A stretch of 64,000 nt of DNA from Candidatus Geothrix odensensis (GCA_016714685.1 JADKCH010000032.1:61597-125596); one strand, 5' to 3'; counted from the first letter of the stretch, positions 28,237 through 36,300 are shown. Made by a program: numbers and translations. The notes: generated by a model not told the origin, from the sequence alone.

Positions 28237-29205
28237 GGGTGGCTCCTTTACGCCCTTTTGGGCGGGGTTGGAAGGGGTCGTGCGGGAAGACGGCTTGCCC
28301 TTAGCATCTTTTGTGCCAGGTTGGGCCATGTCCTTCCGCGGGGTGGACACGCGTTCCTTGGCCGCCGGTGCGGCCGTGGGGGCTAGCGCCGCGTCAGCGG
28401 CAGAGCCGTTCTTGCCCTTGGGCTTCACGGCTTTCTTCGGGGGCTCCACGCCTGCCAGGATCTGGGCCAGGCGCTTGCCGGGATAGTAGTCATCGAGGAG
28501 GGCATCGCCGATCAACAGTCCGTGGACGCCCAGGGCTTCCATCTGCTTGATCTGCTCCAGGCGGTGCACACCACCCTCGACAAGTTTGAGACAGCTCTTG
28601 GGCACCTTCTTGACCAGGGCGACGGCCTGGTCCCAGGAGGCTTCCCAGGTATCCAGGTTCCGGCCCACGGCGCAGATGATGTCCGCGCCAGCTTCGACCG
28701 CACGGCGCAGCTCCACCTCGGAGGTCACCTCGACCACCACGTCCAGGCCCTTGCTGGTGGCGAACTTGAGCAGAGTCTGCAGGCGCTCCTGCCCAAGCAG
28801 GGCGGGCATGAGAAAGATCGCGTCCGCTCCCAGGATCTTGCTCTCCTCGACCTGGTACTCCTCGAAGATGAACTCCCTCCGGATCAGCGGCAGTTTCACC
28901 TGACTGCGCACCTCGGAGAGATGCTTGTCCTCGCCGAAGTAGAGGAACTTGTCGGTGGCGATCGAGAGGGCCCGGGCACCGTTTTCGGCCAGGCTCTTGG
29001 CGTGGGTCGAGGCCTTGTAGCTTTCCCGCACCTGGCCGCGACCCGGATCACCCCCGGCCACTTCACCCAAGATGGTGATTCCAGGCTGGCTGAGCTCTTC
29101 CTTCAGGGAGTGGTGCCCCTTGTAAGCATCCTTGACCGCCACGGGGCCCCTCTGCTTCTTGATTTCCACATCCAGGGCCTTAAAGATGGCGACTTTCTTT
29201 AGCAT
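27766..29205 (-). CDS. TrpC-like barrel fused to a histone-H1-like Lys/Ala/Pro tail
   Basis: A 479-residue protein. Residues 1-255 follow the indole-3-glycerol-phosphate synthase (TrpC) fold throughout, including EFIFEEYQV and VVVEVTSEVEL. By my alignment, however, four of six catalytic positions are changed: Lys53 is Ala50, Lys110 is Arg110, Asn180 is Val180 and Ser211 is Gly211. Glu48 and Glu159 remain. A low-complexity linker (about 256-323) leads to a tail of tandem Lys/Ala/Pro/Val repeats (about 337-479), like bacterial histone-H1-like or AlgP tails that bind DNA. No other trp gene is nearby. Probably not a working synthase; a nucleoid-associated role is an inference. GGAGAG precedes the ATG. 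Confidence 0.8.
   Translation of the reverse strand: MLKKVAIFKALDVEIKKQRGPVAVKDAYKGHHSLKEELSQPGITILGEVAGGDPGRGQVRESYKASTHAKSLAENGARALSIATDKFLYFGEDKHLSEVRSQVKLPLIRREFIFEEYQVEESKILGADAIFLMPALLGQERLQTLLKFATSKGLDVVVEVTSEVELRRAVEAGADIICAVGRNLDTWEASWDQAVALVKKVPKSCLKLVEGGVHRLEQIKQMEALGVHGLLIGDALLDDYYPGKRLAQILAGVEPPKKAVKPKGKNGSAADAALAPTAAPAAKERVSTPRKDMAQPGTKDAKGKPSSRTTPSNPAQKGVKEPPMAEMTNPVATTEPVAAKKPAKKAAPKKKAAPKKPAAKKAAPKKAAAKKPAAKKVVKKAAPKKAAAKKPAAKKVVKKAAPKKAAAKKPAAKKVVKKAAPKKAAAKKPAAKKVVKKAAPKKAAVKKVVKKAAPKKAAAKKPAAKKVVKKAAPKKAAKK
27778..28136 (-). repeat. 57-bp tandem repeats encoding the Lys/Ala/Pro tail
   Basis: Five near-identical 57-bp units, each coding for AAPKKAAAKKPAAKKVVKK, plus one unit shortened by 15 bp (AAPKKAAVKKVVKK) and a partial unit at the end. 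All lengths are multiples of three, so copy-number change keeps the frame. A minisatellite of this type is prone to expansion and contraction. Confidence 0.9.
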
Positions 29206-29697
29206 TTACCACTCTCCAAATCTCAGATACCTCGCTGCTGGCCCTATGGGGAAGATGATGGTCTGTTTTTCCTCTGATTCAACATGAAACCAGCGATCTG
29301 GATGAGGTCAACAGAGAAAAATGAAAAATCTTCATTTTTTTTGACGCTACCTCCCCGATCGGACTCCCTTCGTCCACGAGTGGCCGATCCCGAATTTCGC
29401 GCCCCATGACCAGAGCATTTGTCACGAAGTCACTCGGAAGAACTGTCGAATCTGCGGTGGGACTTGTTGCGGAATCGGCACCAGCACTGCCTCCGGCGTG
29501 GTCCCGGTCAATCGGGTCCGAGCTGACGCGAGGGCCAGTCAGGTTCAATCTTGAACTTCCGGATCCGACTCCCAGGGTGGTGGCTTCATCGCCTGCGCCA
29601 CGCCTCCGTCCTGTTACCCTTGGTACTCGCGGATTCCAGTCCTGGCGCGGCATTGGGCCACCCAGGATCCACCCAGAAGCATCGGGAGGCCAAGACC
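29206..29697. other. Long intergenic region between the TrpC-like gene and upp
   Basis: About 490 bp with no convincing gene. It must hold the promoters of both divergent genes. An AT-rich island at 29317-29345 includes a perfect 9-bp inverted repeat (AAAAATGAA, 5-nt loop, TTCATTTTT), striking in this GC-rich sequence. It could be a terminator-like hairpin or an operator. A TTGACG follows it but has no clear -10 partner. The ORF spanning 29406-29774 lacks any recognisable family. Confidence 0.5.
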
Positions 29698-30324
29698 ATG
29701 ACCATCCATGTCATCGATCACCCACTCGTCCATCACAAGCTCTCCCTCATCCGGGACCGCAAGACGCCCGGTAGCCTGTTCCGGGCCCTGATCGAAGAGG
29801 TCGGCCTCATCCTGGCGATCGAATCCACCCGTACCCTTCCTACTGAATCCGTCGTCGTGGAGACGCCGCTCGAGCGCACGAGTACGCTGCGACTCAAGGC
29901 CTTGGATCCGGTGCTGGTGCCGGTTCTCCGGGCAGGCTTGGGGCTGCTGCCCTCCTTCCTGCAACTGCTCCCAACCGCCAAGGTCGGGCACCTTGGCCTC
30001 TATCGCGACCACGATTCCCTCGTGCCCGTCCCCTACTACCGCAACTTCCCGCCGCTCCTGGAGGCCCGCCCGGTCTTCGTGCTGGACCCCATGCTCGCCA
30101 CCGGTGGCAGCGCCTCCGAGGCTGTGCGCCAGCTGAAGGCGGCGGGCGCCATCAACCTCACCCTGGTCTCCGTGCTCGCTGCGCCGGAGGGCCTGGAGCG
30201 ACTGCAGGGCGACCATCCGGATCTCACCATCGTGGTGGGCGCCGTGGATCGCCAGCTCAATGAGAAGGGCTACATCCTTCCCGGCCTTGGCGATGCCGGA
30301 GACCGGCTCTTCGGGACCGCCTAG
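29698..30324 (+). CDS. upp: Uracil phosphoribosyltransferase
   Basis: Salvages uracil to UMP with PRPP; 208 residues, the normal length. The PRPP-binding loop VLDPMLATGGSA (128-139) and the uracil-binding C-terminus GYILPGLGDAGDRLFGT are intact. ATG 29698 is the canonical start and follows GGGAGG. The stop abuts the stop of the FliS-like gene on the other strand with no spacer. Confidence 0.95.
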   Translation: MTIHVIDHPLVHHKLSLIRDRKTPGSLFRALIEEVGLILAIESTRTLPTESVVVETPLERTSTLRLKALDPVLVPVLRAGLGLLPSFLQLLPTAKVGHLGLYRDHDSLVPVPYYRNFPPLLEARPVFVLDPMLATGGSASEAVRQLKAAGAINLTLVSVLAAPEGLERLQGDHPDLTIVVGAVDRQLNEKGYILPGLGDAGDRLFGTA

Positions 30325-30726
30325 CTACAACCTGGGGCTCTCGGACATGCCTTCTCCCTGGAAGAGCACGTGCTCCCAGCCTTGGCGCACCTCGCCCATC
30401 TGGGCGTGCACACGCTGGAGACGCTCCACCTCGCCCTGCTCACCCGCAAGAAGGATCTCCCGTCGCCACCAGCCATAGAGCTTGATGAGGTTTTCCACCA
30501 ACGCGCCACCCTGCTCGTGGTTCAGGCGCCGGTGGAGTTCCTCGATGATCGCCAGCACCTTCCGGCTGAAGTGGTCCGTCAGTCTCGGCTCCCCGGAGCC
30601 GATGGCCTCCTCGAGTTTCACCAGAAAGCCCTGCCCAGCTTCCAGGAGCAGGATCACCATGTGCTCCGGCACGGGGTTTGGCTCCGTGCGAGCCGGGGCA
30701 CTTGCAGAGTCGGGGTTGAAGGTCAT
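30325..30726 (-). CDS. FliS-like flagellar chaperone, second paralogue
   Basis: 133 residues. The central part (VILLLEAGQGFLVKLEEAIG, IIEELHRRLNHEQGGALVEN, LIKLYGWWRREILLA) follows the FliS helical-bundle pattern. FliS binds the C-terminus of unpolymerised flagellin in the cytoplasm. The N-terminus is longer and less conserved than in the FliS at 32959-33390. ATG 30726 is chosen as the first Met after low-quality upstream codons. It may serve a different export cargo or regulate the other chaperone. Its distance from fliD and the flagellin suggests a separate transcript. Confidence 0.65.
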   Translation of the reverse strand: MTFNPDSASAPARTEPNPVPEHMVILLLEAGQGFLVKLEEAIGSGEPRLTDHFSRKVLAIIEELHRRLNHEQGGALVENLIKLYGWWRREILLAGEQGEVERLQRVHAQMGEVRQGWEHVLFQGEGMSESPRL

Positions 30727-30863
30727 GGCATCGGCATCCTCTGCTCCTATCGGCAGCACAGCCCTCGCTCCTGACTTTGGAAGGGAGGAATAACTACGGA
30801 CTCTCGCGGGAAGGCGTGAACCGTGAGAAAAAGAGGGTGTACCACAGGCAACGGGAGCGGCGA

Positions 30864-32651
30864 GTGAACCCGCATCATGTGAAGCTGTTGAAGAAGGCCC
30901 ATGCGCTTGAACGCGCAGGAAAGAGCCTGGAAGCCTCGATCGCCTACAAGGCCTTCTTGGACCAAGAACCAAGGCACCCCGACGGCTGGTCGGATCTCGC
31001 GGGGCAGTTGATCAGGCTTGGCCAGTTCGATGCGGCTCTGAGCGCCTGTAATGCCGCCTTGGCGCTGGATCCGAACCACCTGTCGGCCCGAATCAACCTC
31101 GGAATCATTCTCATGCGGAGGGACCAGCTGGGCGAGTCTGAGCGCCACTTGCGCCAGGCCCTGGAGGCAGCCCCCGGGCGGGTGGACGCGCAGCTGTTTT
31201 TAGCCGAGTGCTTGCTCAACAAGAAAAATCTGGATGGCGCCGAACAGATGCTGAAGGCGGTGCAGCCCGGCGGGCCATGGGCTGGCACTTACGCCATGCT
31301 GAAACACCTCCATGCTGAACTTTGGGCGATCTTGGGGCTGGCACTGTTGGAGGTCCAGAAATTCGCGCGAGCAGAAGAGGCATGTCGGGCTGCCCTCCGG
31401 ATTGAACCATCCAACCTGATGGCGAAGGCCAACCTCGGTTCCATCCAGATGGCCCAGGGCCATTTGATGGAGGCTGAAAGGCAAATCCGGTTGCTCCTAT
31501 CCGAGCATCCCGCCGATGCAAATGCCCGGCTCCTGCTGATCACCTGCCTCGCAAGAAAGGGGGATCTTTCCCTGGCGGACCAGGAGATCGAGAAGATCCT
31601 CCAGCAGGAACCCGACAACTTTGTGGTGCACAAGAGCCTCACCGGGACCTACTACACCCTGGGACGCTGGGACGACTACAGGGCCGAGATCGCGCGGTAT
31701 CGCACGGTCGCCCCCACTTCCGCCTACCTGGACTACGAAGAGAGCTTTGCGGACCTGATCTTTGGGGATATGCGTCGTGGCTGGCAACGATTCGAGGCCA
31801 GGCTGAATATCCAGAAGGAGTTGAGACTGAATCGAAGGTCCTTCGAGCAGCCAGCCTGGCGGGGGGAGTCCTTCGCCGGAAGGACCCTCCTGCTCTGGGC
31901 CGAACAGGGGCTCGGCGACACCTTGATGTTTCTGAGGTACGTCCCACTGGTGAAGGCAATGGGGGGACGCGTCATTGTCGAAGCCCAGCCCCCGCTGCTG
32001 GATGTCGCAGCGACCTGCCCTGGGGCCGACGTCATCATCCCCAAAGGTGCCCCCTGGATGCCCTTCGACCTCCAGGCGTCCTTGATGTCGCTGCCGAATC
32101 TCTTTCGCACAGAGCTGTCCACGGTGCCCGCTGAGGTCCCCTATCTGGGCGTCCCGGAAGCGGTCCCCCATCGGCAGGCCCTGCAGGCCTGCCTCGATCA
32201 GGCCGGAGATGCCACCCGGATCGGCCTGGTCTGGGCGGGGAGCCCAGGACATGGTAGGGATTTCGAGCGCTCGCTGCCCGTGGCCTTCCTGGAACCGCTG
32301 GGAGCCCTCCCGGGAGTCGCCTGGTTCAGTTTCCAGGTCGGAAATCAGGACATCCCGCCCCTGCCCACACTGACAACCCTCGCACCCCTGTTCGAGAACT
32401 TTTCCGATACAGCCTACGCCCTGAATGCCATGGATCTCCTGATCACGGTCGACACCTCCGTGGCCCATCTCGCCGGAGCCATGGGGATTCCGACCTTCCT
32501 GCTGTTGTCCTATCAGCCTGATTACCGCTGGATGCTGGAGCGGAGTGACAGCCCCTGGTACCCAACCATGCGCCTCTACCGGCAACCAGCCTACGGGGAC
32601 TGGGGGTCGGTAATCCGGCAGGTCTTCACGGACCTGACTCAGGAGGCCTGA
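30864..32651 (+). CDS. TPR protein with a GT9-like glycosyltransferase domain
   Basis: About 595 residues. Roughly eight TPR repeats occupy the first ~300 residues (SDLAGQLIRLGQFDAALSAC). The C-terminal half resembles the heptosyltransferase-like/GT9 fold found in flagellar-locus TPR proteins: LLLWAEQGLGDTLMFLRYVP, GLVWAGSPGHGRD and MDLLITVDTSVAHLAGAMG. The GTG at 30864 is preferred because GGGAG lies 7 nt upstream; an in-frame TTG at 30777 and a GTG at 30816 are weaker. Its place beside FliS, FliD and flagellin points to glycosylation of flagellin. The sugar donor is unknown. Confidence 0.78.
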   Translation: MNPHHVKLLKKAHALERAGKSLEASIAYKAFLDQEPRHPDGWSDLAGQLIRLGQFDAALSACNAALALDPNHLSARINLGIILMRRDQLGESERHLRQALEAAPGRVDAQLFLAECLLNKKNLDGAEQMLKAVQPGGPWAGTYAMLKHLHAELWAILGLALLEVQKFARAEEACRAALRIEPSNLMAKANLGSIQMAQGHLMEAERQIRLLLSEHPADANARLLLITCLARKGDLSLADQEIEKILQQEPDNFVVHKSLTGTYYTLGRWDDYRAEIARYRTVAPTSAYLDYEESFADLIFGDMRRGWQRFEARLNIQKELRLNRRSFEQPAWRGESFAGRTLLLWAEQGLGDTLMFLRYVPLVKAMGGRVIVEAQPPLLDVAATCPGADVIIPKGAPWMPFDLQASLMSLPNLFRTELSTVPAEVPYLGVPEAVPHRQALQACLDQAGDATRIGLVWAGSPGHGRDFERSLPVAFLEPLGALPGVAWFSFQVGNQDIPPLPTLTTLAPLFENFSDTAYALNAMDLLITVDTSVAHLAGAMGIPTFLLLSYQPDYRWMLERSDSPWYPTMRLYRQPAYGDWGSVIRQVFTDLTQEA

Positions 32652-32662
32652 ACTCCCCCGGC

Positions 32663-32962
32663 TCAGCGTGAGCTGGCCCCGTACCCCTTCAGCGCACGGT
32701 TACCCTGGTCCTGCGCCTGCAGCTTGGCCTTCATTTGGTTCAGTTCGAACGCCATGGCCTCGCTGCGGATGCCCAGGCGGCGACCGGCCTCGTGGGCTCG
32801 TTCGACAAGCTCGCACCATCCATCGCCCTTCTCGGCCTGAGCCGCGGCAGAGCGAAACTCGGCATCCCAACGGGCCAGCACCTCCGGATCAGGCTGCCAG
32901 GCTGAATCATCCAGCCAGGCCTCCATCTGCTCCACAGCGGCGCGAACCCGCGGGTCGCTCAT
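32663..32962 (-). CDS. Small helical protein coupled to fliS
   Basis: 99 residues, soluble and helical, with no recognised domain. It overlaps the end of fliS by ATGA, so it is translated with it. Small genes at this spot (after fliD-fliS) are often FliT-type chaperones, but the sequence does not show FliT motifs clearly. Recorded as a candidate flagellar accessory protein. Confidence 0.6.
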   Translation of the reverse strand: MSDPRVRAAVEQMEAWLDDSAWQPDPEVLARWDAEFRSAAAQAEKGDGWCELVERAHEAGRRLGIRSEAMAFELNQMKAKLQAQDQGNRALKGYGASSR

Positions 32963-33390
32963 ACCACCTGGTCCCCCAATTGGGGCCGGGTTGTGGCAGG
33001 GGCCCCAGCTCCAGCTTTTTTCTCGTGGAACTGTTCCCAGGCAGTGCGGATCTCACCCATTCCCTTGGCCACCGCCGCCAAGCGGGCCGTGTCCCGGGCT
33101 TTGCTGGCCAACATGATCTCGGCGGTCCAGAAATCGTAGAGGCGCTTGAGGTTCTGGGCCAGCTCGCTACCGCCCTCCAGGTCCAGTCGCGCGGTCGCTT
33201 CCATGATCACTTCCGACACCCTCAGGAAGCTGTTGACCGCCGCGGGCAGGTTGTTTTCATTCAAGGAGCGGATTGCCTTCCCCAGGTGCAGCTGCCCGGC
33301 CTCCATGATGAGGGCGGCCTGCTGTTCGGGCGATGCGCCCAGGATGCGCTGGGTCAGGTAGGTATCCGCGGATTTCGCGTATGCATTCAT
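32959..33390 (-). CDS. fliS: Flagellar secretion chaperone FliS
   Basis: 143 residues with the full FliS layout: N-terminal NAYAKSADTYLTQRILGASP, ALIMEAGQLHLGKAIRSL, the helix carrying EVIMEATARLDLEGGSELA, and LYDFWTAEIMLAS. It keeps flagellin unfolded before export by the flagellar type III system. ATG 33390 is preceded by AGGTGAG. It lies about 60 bp after fliD on the same strand and overlaps the next small gene. Confidence 0.88.
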   Translation of the reverse strand: MNAYAKSADTYLTQRILGASPEQQAALIMEAGQLHLGKAIRSLNENNLPAAVNSFLRVSEVIMEATARLDLEGGSELAQNLKRLYDFWTAEIMLASKARDTARLAAVAKGMGEIRTAWEQFHEKKAGAGAPATTRPQLGDQVV

Positions 33391-33453
33391 GGTTGACTCA
33401 CCTGCAACACATATCGGCGGAACCAGCACCCGTCATGAATTCCATGGGTGTCG

Positions 33454-35196
33454 CTAGAGACCCGAGAGGGAGCCGGCCGAGGCCTTCATCCTGCCGACAA
33501 CCACCTCCATCTGGGCGAATTTCTTTTTCAGAATTTCCTTCTCCTGGTTCAGCCGCGTCTGCGCCTGCCCGATCTGTGAGGCAAGGCTGTTGTTCTGGGT
33601 CACGATCCGGGTGAGTGTCGTGGAAATAGTGCCGGTGGTTCCAGTGAAGCCCGTGAGCAGGTCGATCGCCTGCTGAGCCGCCCCTCGCGTCAGGCTGAGC
33701 CTGCCCGTTCCCGTTCCAGTCACGCTCAGGTTCAGGCCGGCGAAATCCCCGGTTCCAACCAGCGTGCCATCTGCGCCAACCTGGATGGGATTGCTGGGTG
33801 CTCCCACCGGGTTGCCCGCCGCATCGAGCTGGGTCAGCGTTCCCCATAGGGTGTTGTCCCCTAGGTTCCGAGTGACCTCAAAGCCGACCGTCCCGGTCAG
33901 CGTGGCGGTACCTGCGCTCTTGAAGCTCACGGCCTGGCTGGTGGAGGTCCCCGAGAAGGAGAAGAGGCGCTTGACGGCGGACAGGTCGTTGGAAACGGCG
34001 GTCTGGAAGGTGGAGGTGTTCAGGATCAGGCCCCCGTCGGCCAGGGTGGTAATGCCGAGGCTCGCCAGAGACTTGTAGGCCGAGTCCTCGGGCATACCGG
34101 CGGAAGCGCCCGACATGGTCTTCTTGAGGTCCGCCATCAGGGTGCGGGTCGAAGCATCGTTCGACAGGGGCGCCAGGGCGATGGTGCCGTCCTCGTTCTT
34201 GGTGGCCGTGGAGGCTGCTTTGTAGTCCTTCACGAGCTGGTTGTACTTCGTGATGACATCCTGGATGGCCGCGGTGGAACCCACCTTGTCGGCCGTCACG
34301 GTGAGCGTGGTGATGCCAGTCTGTCCGCCCTGCTTGAGGGTGAAGGTCATGCCTTCGGCGGCATCCTTCACCACGTTCGAGGTGCGGGTGATCTCCACGC
34401 CGTTCAGCGTGAACTTCGCATCCGTCGCGGCGGCTCCAGACATGGTCGAGGTCAGGCCACCGGTGATGCTCGTGGGCGTCGTGGGATTATCCACGGTCCC
34501 GGCGAAAATTCCCAGGCTGTTCACGGCGGTGACGCCATCGCCGCTGGTGATGTCCGCGATGGTGACATTGCCCTGGGTGGTCCCCGTGCCGGTCCCCGTC
34601 TCCTTGGCCGTCAGGACCAGCTGATAGCGGTTGGTGCCCTTCCCCGTGTTGACGATGGTGGCGGTGACACCTGTGTCCGTCTGGGCATTGATCTTGTCTC
34701 GCAGCCCGTTCAGGTTGTTCGAGGAGGCGTCCAGAGAGATGGTCGCCACCTTGCCATCGGTGCCCTGGATGGCGAACTGGGCCGTCGCCCCCGAGAAGAT
34801 GGGAGTGTCCATGGGACTGGCGACGGCCATGTTGGTGGCCAATCCATTGGCATCCAAGGTCGAAGAAATCCGTCCCTTGGTGGCCACCGTGCTGACCTGG
34901 ATGTCGTAGTTCCCCGAGGCACTTCCCGTCGCCGTAGCGACCACATTGGTGTTGTTGGTATCAGTACTGGTGACCGTGCGATTGTTCAGCTTGTCGTAAA
35001 GGATCGTCAGGCTGAGGCTGAGGCCCTGCAGACCGGTGCGCATGGCCTGAAGGGCCGTGGTCTTCTTGTCGTTCAGGTCCTTCTGGGCCTGAAGGCGGTT
35101 CATGTTGCCGCTCTTCATGGCAACGATGGCGTTGATCAGGGCATTGGTATCAATGCCACTGCTGATACCACTCAGGGAATTCGTCGTGTCCGCCAT
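33454..35196 (-). CDS. fliD: Flagellar filament cap protein FliD
   Basis: 580 residues. The N-terminus (SLSGISSGIDTNALINAIVA) and the C-terminal coiled coil (TLTRIVTQNNSLASQIGQAQ) are the D0/D1 helices that bind the filament tip. The middle holds the variable D2-D3 domains, rich in Thr, Gly and Ser. FliD forms the cap under which flagellin folds. GAGGTG precedes the ATG. It is followed by fliS and preceded by flaG, the standard flaG-fliD-fliS order. Confidence 0.94.
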   Translation of the reverse strand: MADTTNSLSGISSGIDTNALINAIVAMKSGNMNRLQAQKDLNDKKTTALQAMRTGLQGLSLSLTILYDKLNNRTVTSTDTNNTNVVATATGSASGNYDIQVSTVATKGRISSTLDANGLATNMAVASPMDTPIFSGATAQFAIQGTDGKVATISLDASSNNLNGLRDKINAQTDTGVTATIVNTGKGTNRYQLVLTAKETGTGTGTTQGNVTIADITSGDGVTAVNSLGIFAGTVDNPTTPTSITGGLTSTMSGAAATDAKFTLNGVEITRTSNVVKDAAEGMTFTLKQGGQTGITTLTVTADKVGSTAAIQDVITKYNQLVKDYKAASTATKNEDGTIALAPLSNDASTRTLMADLKKTMSGASAGMPEDSAYKSLASLGITTLADGGLILNTSTFQTAVSNDLSAVKRLFSFSGTSTSQAVSFKSAGTATLTGTVGFEVTRNLGDNTLWGTLTQLDAAGNPVGAPSNPIQVGADGTLVGTGDFAGLNLSVTGTGTGRLSLTRGAAQQAIDLLTGFTGTTGTISTTLTRIVTQNNSLASQIGQAQTRLNQEKEILKKKFAQMEVVVGRMKASAGSLSGL

Positions 35197-35229
35197 GGCG
35201 CACCTCGCTGTCGATCAAAAGAGAAGGGT

Positions 35230-35577
35230 CTAGCCCTCCCTGTCGACCAGGGTTCCTGGTTGGCCTTCGGCCTCCCGCAGACGGCGGGACATGCCCAGGA
35301 TCTCCTCGGAGGGCACCTGCATGATCACCTGGCCCGTGCCCTGCTGGACCACCTGGAACACCGTGCGACCCGAGCCGGCATCCACCTGGAGCTTCAACTC
35401 CGGGCGGGCCTGCTCGAGGCGCTGACCGACCTGGGCCGCCGCCTCCTGCGCACTCCCCGATCCAGTTGCCTGGACAGGAGCGCCTTTGACGGGAGCTGGC
35501 CGAGCCGCGGCTGTCCGGGGCGCGGGGCTGCCCGCAACCACGGGCGCAGAGCCAGTAATGGCTATCTCACTGCTCAT
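35230..35577 (-). CDS. flaG: FlaG family protein
   Basis: 115 residues. A disordered Ala/Pro-rich N-terminus is followed by the FlaG domain (LKLQVDAGSGRTVFQVVQQG, TGQVIMQVPSEEILGMSRRL). FlaG proteins influence filament length. ATG 35577 is preceded by GAGGAGG at good spacing. It lies between the flagellin gene and fliD on the same strand; a strong hairpin separates it from the flagellin gene. Confidence 0.87.
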   Translation of the reverse strand: MSSEIAITGSAPVVAGSPAPRTAAARPAPVKGAPVQATGSGSAQEAAAQVGQRLEQARPELKLQVDAGSGRTVFQVVQQGTGQVIMQVPSEEILGMSRRLREAEGQPGTLVDREG

Positions 35578-35608
35578 CGCGAACCTCCTCTCTGGCTTCA
35601 AACATCCA

Positions 35609-35636
35609 GGGGGGGCGGATCAGATTCCGCCCCCCC
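35609..35636 (-). terminator. GC-rich hairpin between flagellin and flaG
   Basis: A perfect 11-bp stem (GGGGGGGCGGA/TCCGCCCCCCC) with a 6-nt loop lies 22 bp after the flagellin stop. There is no U tract, so it may act as a partial terminator or RNA-end stabiliser that keeps flagellin mRNA levels far above those of flaG-fliD. Confidence 0.6.
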
Positions 35637-35657
35637 CAGAAGTGTTGAGATGCCTAC

Positions 35658-36260
35658 TTACCGGAAGAGGCCGAGAATCGACTGTGCCGAGTTGTTCGCG
35701 TTGCTCAGGGCGCTGACGCCCGCCTGCATCATGATCTGGTACTTGGTCAGGTTCGCCATCTCGGCGCCCATGTCCGCACCCAGCCAGGCATCGGCCACGC
35801 CGAGGGAGGTTTCCGCCGCGATGCCCTTGGTGTTGGCGGTGCTCAGGGCCGTGGACATGGCCGCGGCGTTGGTGATCTGGTTGGCCGAGATCTTGGACAG
35901 GGCGTCGGCCGAGTCGGTGCCGCCCGTGGACGTCTTCAGGGCCGTGTACTCAGCATCCGTAATGGTGCCCGCGCCTTCCATTTCGGCCATGCGGTAGGCA
36001 TCCTGGGTCTTCTGGGCGTTGGCGCCGTCCGCGTTGAGGGCGGTGAAGTAGTCGGCATTGGCCTTGTAAACCTCGGCGCCAGCCTTGCGGGCGGCGGCCA
36101 TGGCGGTGTTGCCGGCAGCAAGGGCGGCGGAATCGTCGTTGGCGTGGTTGACGCGACGACCGGTGGTGAGCCGCTCGATGGCGGTGTTGAGGCCGACCTT
36201 GGTGACGCCGATCTGACGGCTGGCGGCCAGGGCGCTGACGTTGGCCAGAATGGTAACCAT
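35658..36260 (-). CDS. fliC: Minimal flagellin (D0/D1 only)
   Basis: 200 residues, far shorter than the common 280-500. The N-terminal helix (ANVSALAASRQIGVTKVGLN, IERLTTGRRVNHANDDSAAL) and the C-terminal helix (QAGVSALSNANNSAQSILGL, ending FR) match flagellin D0/D1. The outer domains are almost absent, leaving about 80 residues between. Subunits assemble into the filament after export. ATG 36260 follows GGAGGATG. It has its own sigma-28 promoter and a structured leader. The neighbouring FliB, TPR-glycosyltransferase and methyltransferases may modify it. Confidence 0.9.
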   Translation of the reverse strand: MVTILANVSALAASRQIGVTKVGLNTAIERLTTGRRVNHANDDSAALAAGNTAMAAARKAGAEVYKANADYFTALNADGANAQKTQDAYRMAEMEGAGTITDAEYTALKTSTGGTDSADALSKISANQITNAAAMSTALSTANTKGIAAETSLGVADAWLGADMGAEMANLTKYQIMMQAGVSALSNANNSAQSILGLFR

Positions 36261-36300
36261 AACATCCTCCGTGATGTTGGTAGGCAGCATCCGTGCTGCC
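36258..36300 (-). promoter_or_regulatory. Flagellin mRNA leader with two CsrA-like GGA sites
   Basis: On the minus strand a perfect 7-bp hairpin GGCAGCA-CGGA-TGCTGCC (36283-36300) shows GGA in its loop. The Shine-Dalgarno (ACGGAGGATGT, ending 3 nt before the ATG) contains another AGGATGT. This two-site layout, one in a hairpin and one over the ribosome-binding site, is the pattern by which CsrA represses flagellin translation in Bacillus and others. No csrA or fliW lies in the window. Confidence 0.5.

Noticed and set aside
29341..29370. TTGACG as a -35 element in the upp/TrpC-like intergenic region
   Set aside because: No -10-like hexamer follows at 16-18 bp, so it was not called a promoter.
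29406..29774. A 122-codon ORF upstream of and overlapping upp
   Set aside because: No recognisable domain, no good ribosome-binding site, and it is explained by chance in GC-rich DNA overlapping the start of upp.
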